Part shown: in pieces, positions 7,751 through 9,920 of the stretch
How positions within the stretch are numbered: position 1 is the stretch's first letter
Layout of the letters: every line of letters begins with the position of its first letter
Source: Deltaproteobacteria bacterium
GTDB lineage: Bacteria; Desulfobacterota; Desulfobacteria; C00003060; C00003106
Length of the DNA: 9,920 bases
NCBI GenBank assembly: GCA_019314005.1
Contig: JAFDAE010000057.1
Coordinates: 3,669 to 13,588 of the forward strand
Reading direction: 5' to 3'
The notes under the pieces: model-generated
What the model saw: the letters and a program-made list of their open reading frames with translations, nothing else
What the model was told of the DNA's origin: nothing
The model's database searches: none
Program-made: the position numbers and the translations under genes

Positions 7751-7897
7751 CCGTGTCCGTTTGGGAATAGTACATTTTGCTTCAAGACAAGGCCGCACAA
7801 GGATTTTCACCGCAGGCGTAGCAGTGCTACGTCGAGGATGAAAGTCCGCGGAGAACGCAGTATTGGAGCAAAAGGTGCTATTCCCGGACGGACACTA
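7751..7897. repeat. Palindromic intergenic element, copy B (MITE-like)
   Basis: A second 147-base copy, ungapped against 1177-1323 and about 81% identical. The outer arms 7751-7785 and 7863-7897 match at 28 of 35 positions. The centre is CGTAGCA-G-TGCTACG (7817-7831). The end next to fliN is TAGTGTCC (minus strand), while the far end has CC instead of TA before GTGTCC, consistent with a decayed TA duplication. The 143-base core is 7753-7895. The most conserved internal blocks are GACAAGGCCGCACAA (left) and GAGAACGCAGTATTGG (right). As in copy A, the terminal TAG forms the stop codon of the upstream gene, here fliN. It lies in the same orientation as copy A relative to transcription. Confidence 0.88.
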
Positions 7898-8290
7898 TTT
7901 CAAAGACTTAATTCGCTCCATAGGGCTGACAATATCAGTCAACCTGATAGCAAATTTCTCATTCATCACAACCACTTCTCCTCGGGCCATCAATTTATTA
8001 TTTGCAAAAATTTCCATGGGTTCGCCGGCGAGCTTGTTCAGTTCAATCACCGAACCGGGGCCTAATTGAAGGAGGTCATTGATAAGCATATTGGTTCGTC
8101 CCAATTCCACAGAAAGTTCCAACGGAATATCAAGTATAAAATCAAGATGACGTATCTCACCACCCTGATCTGCCGTTCCTTGCGACACACCCTGTCCCTG
8201 TCCGGATGACTCTGAATTCTCACCCTTGCCGTCGTCTGCAATCGCCTCATCCCATTCATTCATGGACGTATCGTTGTTGTCAGCCATCAT
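7895..8290 (-). CDS. fliN: FliN, C-ring switch protein
   Basis: 131 aa (130 if the second ATG is used). Residues 1-48 are polar, acidic and rich in Gly/Gln/Ser, probably disordered. The SpoA/FliN domain follows from about 52: DIPLELSVELGRTNMLINDL, then LQLGPGSVIELNKLAGEPMEIFANNKLMARGEV, and EKFAIRLTDIVSP. In the family FliN forms the bottom of the C ring with FliM, transmits switching and docks the FliH-FliI export ATPase. Tandem ATGs lie at 8290 and 8287. AAGGAGA (8295-8301) is 4 bases from the first and 7 from the second, so 8287 may be the main start. It begins 1 base after the fliM stop. Its own stop TAG is formed by the end of the palindromic element. Confidence 0.95.
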   Translation of the reverse strand: MMADNNDTSMNEWDEAIADDGKGENSESSGQGQGVSQGTADQGGEIRHLDFILDIPLELSVELGRTNMLINDLLQLGPGSVIELNKLAGEPMEIFANNKLMARGEVVVMNEKFAIRLTDIVSPMERIKSLK

Positions 8291-8291
8291 A

Positions 8292-9269
8292 TTATCTCCT
8301 TGCTATTTTTTCTTCTATCTTGACCGCCCTGCTACCTTTTAGGACACCGGCAACGCCTTTAAATTTCGGAGTCTCTCCAATACTGACAAGCAGAGTGTCT
8401 CTCATGTCCCCCTTAAGATTAATTACGTCGCCAACTTTCAACTCTAAGAGTTTTCTTCCTGTTATCTCGACAGTACCCAGACGCGCTATTACATTAACCG
8501 TCGCTTCCTCGATCCGTTTTTGCAAACGTCTCTTCCAAGCAACATCTACTTCCAGCTGATCACTTTGAAATCCTGCACTCAACTTTGTCCGCACAGGTTC
8601 AAGAGTTGAATACGGTATGCACATCACAATATTGCCGGATGTCTGTTCTAACTCTATGTCAAATCTGATGACTATCACTACATCATTTGGGGGAACAATC
8701 GCGGCAAATTGCGGGTTAATCTCGGAACGGACAAAGGCCATTTTAACCTTGTGCACGTGTTCCCACGCCGATTCATAATCACGCAAACACATCATGATGA
8801 CTTTTTTGATCATCTTGTTTTCTATAGGGGTAAAATCTCGTCCTTCTATCTTTACATCGCTTGTTCCTATCCCCCCTAAAAACGAATCTACAAGGCTGTA
8901 AACCAACCTACTCTCTATAACGAACATGCCATATCCACGTAGTGGTTCCATGCGGAAGACATGGATGCTTGTAGGAACCGGAAGGGAACGACTAAATTCT
9001 CCAAATTTAATTACATCCGTCGAAGCTATATTTACATCCACTACCTTGCGAAGAGCAGATGAAAGACTTGTCCTGAAGCTTCTGGCAAATCGTTCATTAA
9101 TCATTTCGAGGGTGGGCATTCTCCCTCGAACCGTCCGATCCTGGCTGGCAAAGTCGTACTTGACTATGTCAGACTCTTCCACAGGGAGATCTGTCTCGGT
9201 CTCGACTTCTCCTCCGGATACACCCTGCAGCAGGCTATCAACTTCTTCTTGTGATAAAATATTGCCCAT
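8292..9269 (-). CDS. fliM: FliM, C-ring switch protein binding CheY-P
   Basis: 325 aa, full length. Residues 4-14, ILSQEEVDSLL, are the conserved N-terminal peptide that binds phosphorylated CheY; it is followed by an acidic linker (20-36). The middle domain contains the GGxG motif, LGGIGTS (131-137), known to contact FliG. The C-terminal SpoA-like domain (about 250-322) includes VNVIARLGTVEITGRKLLEL and GDVINLKGDM. The protein links chemotaxis signalling to motor direction. The ATG at 9269 has GAGG (9277-9280) 7 bases upstream. The stop TAA is 1 base before fliN, so the two C-ring genes are probably co-translated. The presence of the CheY-binding peptide implies a chemotaxis system elsewhere. 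Confidence 0.97.
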   Translation of the reverse strand: MGNILSQEEVDSLLQGVSGGEVETETDLPVEESDIVKYDFASQDRTVRGRMPTLEMINERFARSFRTSLSSALRKVVDVNIASTDVIKFGEFSRSLPVPTSIHVFRMEPLRGYGMFVIESRLVYSLVDSFLGGIGTSDVKIEGRDFTPIENKMIKKVIMMCLRDYESAWEHVHKVKMAFVRSEINPQFAAIVPPNDVVIVIRFDIELEQTSGNIVMCIPYSTLEPVRTKLSAGFQSDQLEVDVAWKRRLQKRIEEATVNVIARLGTVEITGRKLLELKVGDVINLKGDMRDTLLVSIGETPKFKGVAGVLKGSRAVKIEEKIARR

Positions 9270-9297
9270 CTGTCGACCTCAAAAAATCATAAATTAG

Positions 9298-9370
9298 TCG
9301 CCTTCGGCGAGACTTGTAGCGCAGAGCTTTAGCTCTGCCATTATGCTGCAGGGCTGAAGCCCTGCACTAC
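9298..9370. repeat. REP-like cluster of three perfect hairpins between fliL and fliM
   Basis: The 138-base gap 9270-9407 holds three perfect short palindromes. They are TCGCC-TTC-GGCGA (9298-9310), GCAGAGCTTTAGCTCTGC (9321-9338) and GCAGGGCTGAAGCCCTGC (9348-9365). The last two are near-copies of each other and are bracketed by GTAG (9316-9319) and CTAC (9367-9370), giving a paired REP/BIME-like unit about 55 bases long. The hairpins are not followed by a T-run in the transcription direction, so they do not look like an intrinsic terminator. They are unrelated in sequence to the 147-base palindromes. Likely a dispersed repeat; an effect on mRNA stability is inference. Confidence 0.75.
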
Positions 9371-9407
9371 GTTCAAAAAAAGGAAATGCCCATACAATCA
9401 CGTTGTT

Positions 9408-9920
9408 TTACTGTACTACGAACTCTGTAAAATAGAGCGCCTGAACTTTGCCGGTACGAAGGACCTGGTTTATTCTAAAAATCAATTCATTCCTAAGCTG
9501 AAATTTACCATCCAAGCGGTTGACATCCTCAAACTTTTTGCTGGTAAGAAGTAATAATACAGTATCGCGCAGTTGTGCTTTCCGTATTACCAACTCCTGT
9601 GAGACTTTTTCGTCGGGAACTTCTAACTCCATTTTCACCTTAAGATACCGCTTTCCGCCTTTATCAAGCAAATTCACTATAAAAGGCTCCATTGAGTACA
9701 TCATGCCTACTTGTACCTCTTTTTCCTCTGCTTTAGCTGCGGAATTTTCCTTGGAAGAAGAGGAATCACTCGCTGAAAAATAACGCAACGCGACAAAGGC
9801 GCCTCCCCCTATTATTACTAAAGCCAGGAGGCCTACGATAATCCACTTGATGGGAAATGTCGCTTTTGCCTCAGTCGGGGCCGGAGCCTCTGTTGTTTTT
9901 GCATCTGTTTCCTTCTCCAT
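9408..9920 (-). CDS. fliL: FliL, flagellar basal-body/stator-associated protein
   Basis: 170 aa from an ATG lying exactly at the right edge, so a longer N terminus cannot be excluded and no ribosome binding site is visible. A short polar Ala/Pro/Thr-rich cytoplasmic start is followed by one membrane helix (about 24-47), a Ser/Glu/Lys-rich linker (50-69) and the periplasmic FliL domain. That domain has YSMEPFIVNLLDKGGKRYLKVKMELEV (75-101) and ends RTGKVQALYFTEFVVQ (155-170), the typical family terminus. FliL rings associate with MotA/MotB stators and support torque or stator engagement. Placement just upstream of fliM-fliN is the common order. The stop is TAA at 9408-9410. Confidence 0.93.
   Translation of the reverse strand: MEKETDAKTTEAPAPTEAKATFPIKWIIVGLLALVIIGGGAFVALRYFSASDSSSSKENSAAKAEEKEVQVGMMYSMEPFIVNLLDKGGKRYLKVKMELEVPDEKVSQELVIRKAQLRDTVLLLLTSKKFEDVNRLDGKFQLRNELIFRINQVLRTGKVQALYFTEFVVQ

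Noticed and set aside
9298..9370. Intrinsic terminator between fliL and fliM.
   Set aside because: The strong hairpins lack an adjacent T-run in the minus-strand direction; the nearest (T6, from 9286-9281) lies over 10 bases beyond the last stem, close to the fliM ribosome site.

Overview
The window is a single-direction flagellar gene block. Every supported gene is on the minus strand, so transcription runs from position 9920 towards 1. In transcription order the genes are fliL, fliM, fliN, fliO, fliP, fliQ, fliR, flhB, flhA, flhF, flhG and the 5' part of a fliA-type sigma factor gene that runs off the left edge. Gene content and order fit a motile bacterium with an MS/C-ring switch, a complete membrane export gate, SRP-like polar flagellar placement (FlhF/FlhG) and sigma-28 control. 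Base composition is moderate (low-to-mid 40s % GC by eye). No marker fixes the taxon. The order and the palindromic intergenic repeats would suit an uncultivated Gram-negative lineage such as Desulfobacterota, Nitrospirota or a Planctomycetota relative, but this is only a guess.

Layout: 9408-9920 is the stator/basal-body protein FliL. 9270-9407 is a non-coding gap with a cluster of three perfect hairpins (REP-like). 7895-9269 holds the C-ring switch proteins FliM and FliN. 7737-7897 is a gap filled by a 143-147 bp imperfect palindrome (copy B). 4502-7736 holds the export gate proteins FliO, FliP, FliQ, FliR and FlhB, tightly packed with gaps or overlaps of 0-11 bases. 2399-4495 is FlhA, the large export-gate subunit, overlapped by the TTG-started flhF (1321-2415). 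1177-1323 is a second copy of the palindrome (copy A). 253-1158 is FlhG, followed after 28 bases by the partial fliA (1-224).

Together the genes make the type III export gate (FliPQR-FlhB core, FlhA ring, FliO assembly factor), the rotor switch that receives chemotaxis signals (FliM/FliN), a stator-associated protein (FliL), the GTPase/ATPase pair that sets flagellar position and number (FlhF/FlhG), and the sigma factor that turns on late flagellar genes.

The genes are conventional. The non-coding elements between them are not. Two copies (A and B), about 81% identical, have about 35 bp inverted ends with compensatory base changes. Each starts exactly inside the stop codon of the upstream gene and ends just before the Shine-Dalgarno of the next one. 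Removing the element plus one TA restores a TAA stop and a short, normal intergenic spacer in copy A, and does so in copy B if one decayed TA is assumed. This looks like a non-autonomous TA-targeting element (MITE) that has repeatedly settled on operon stop codons.
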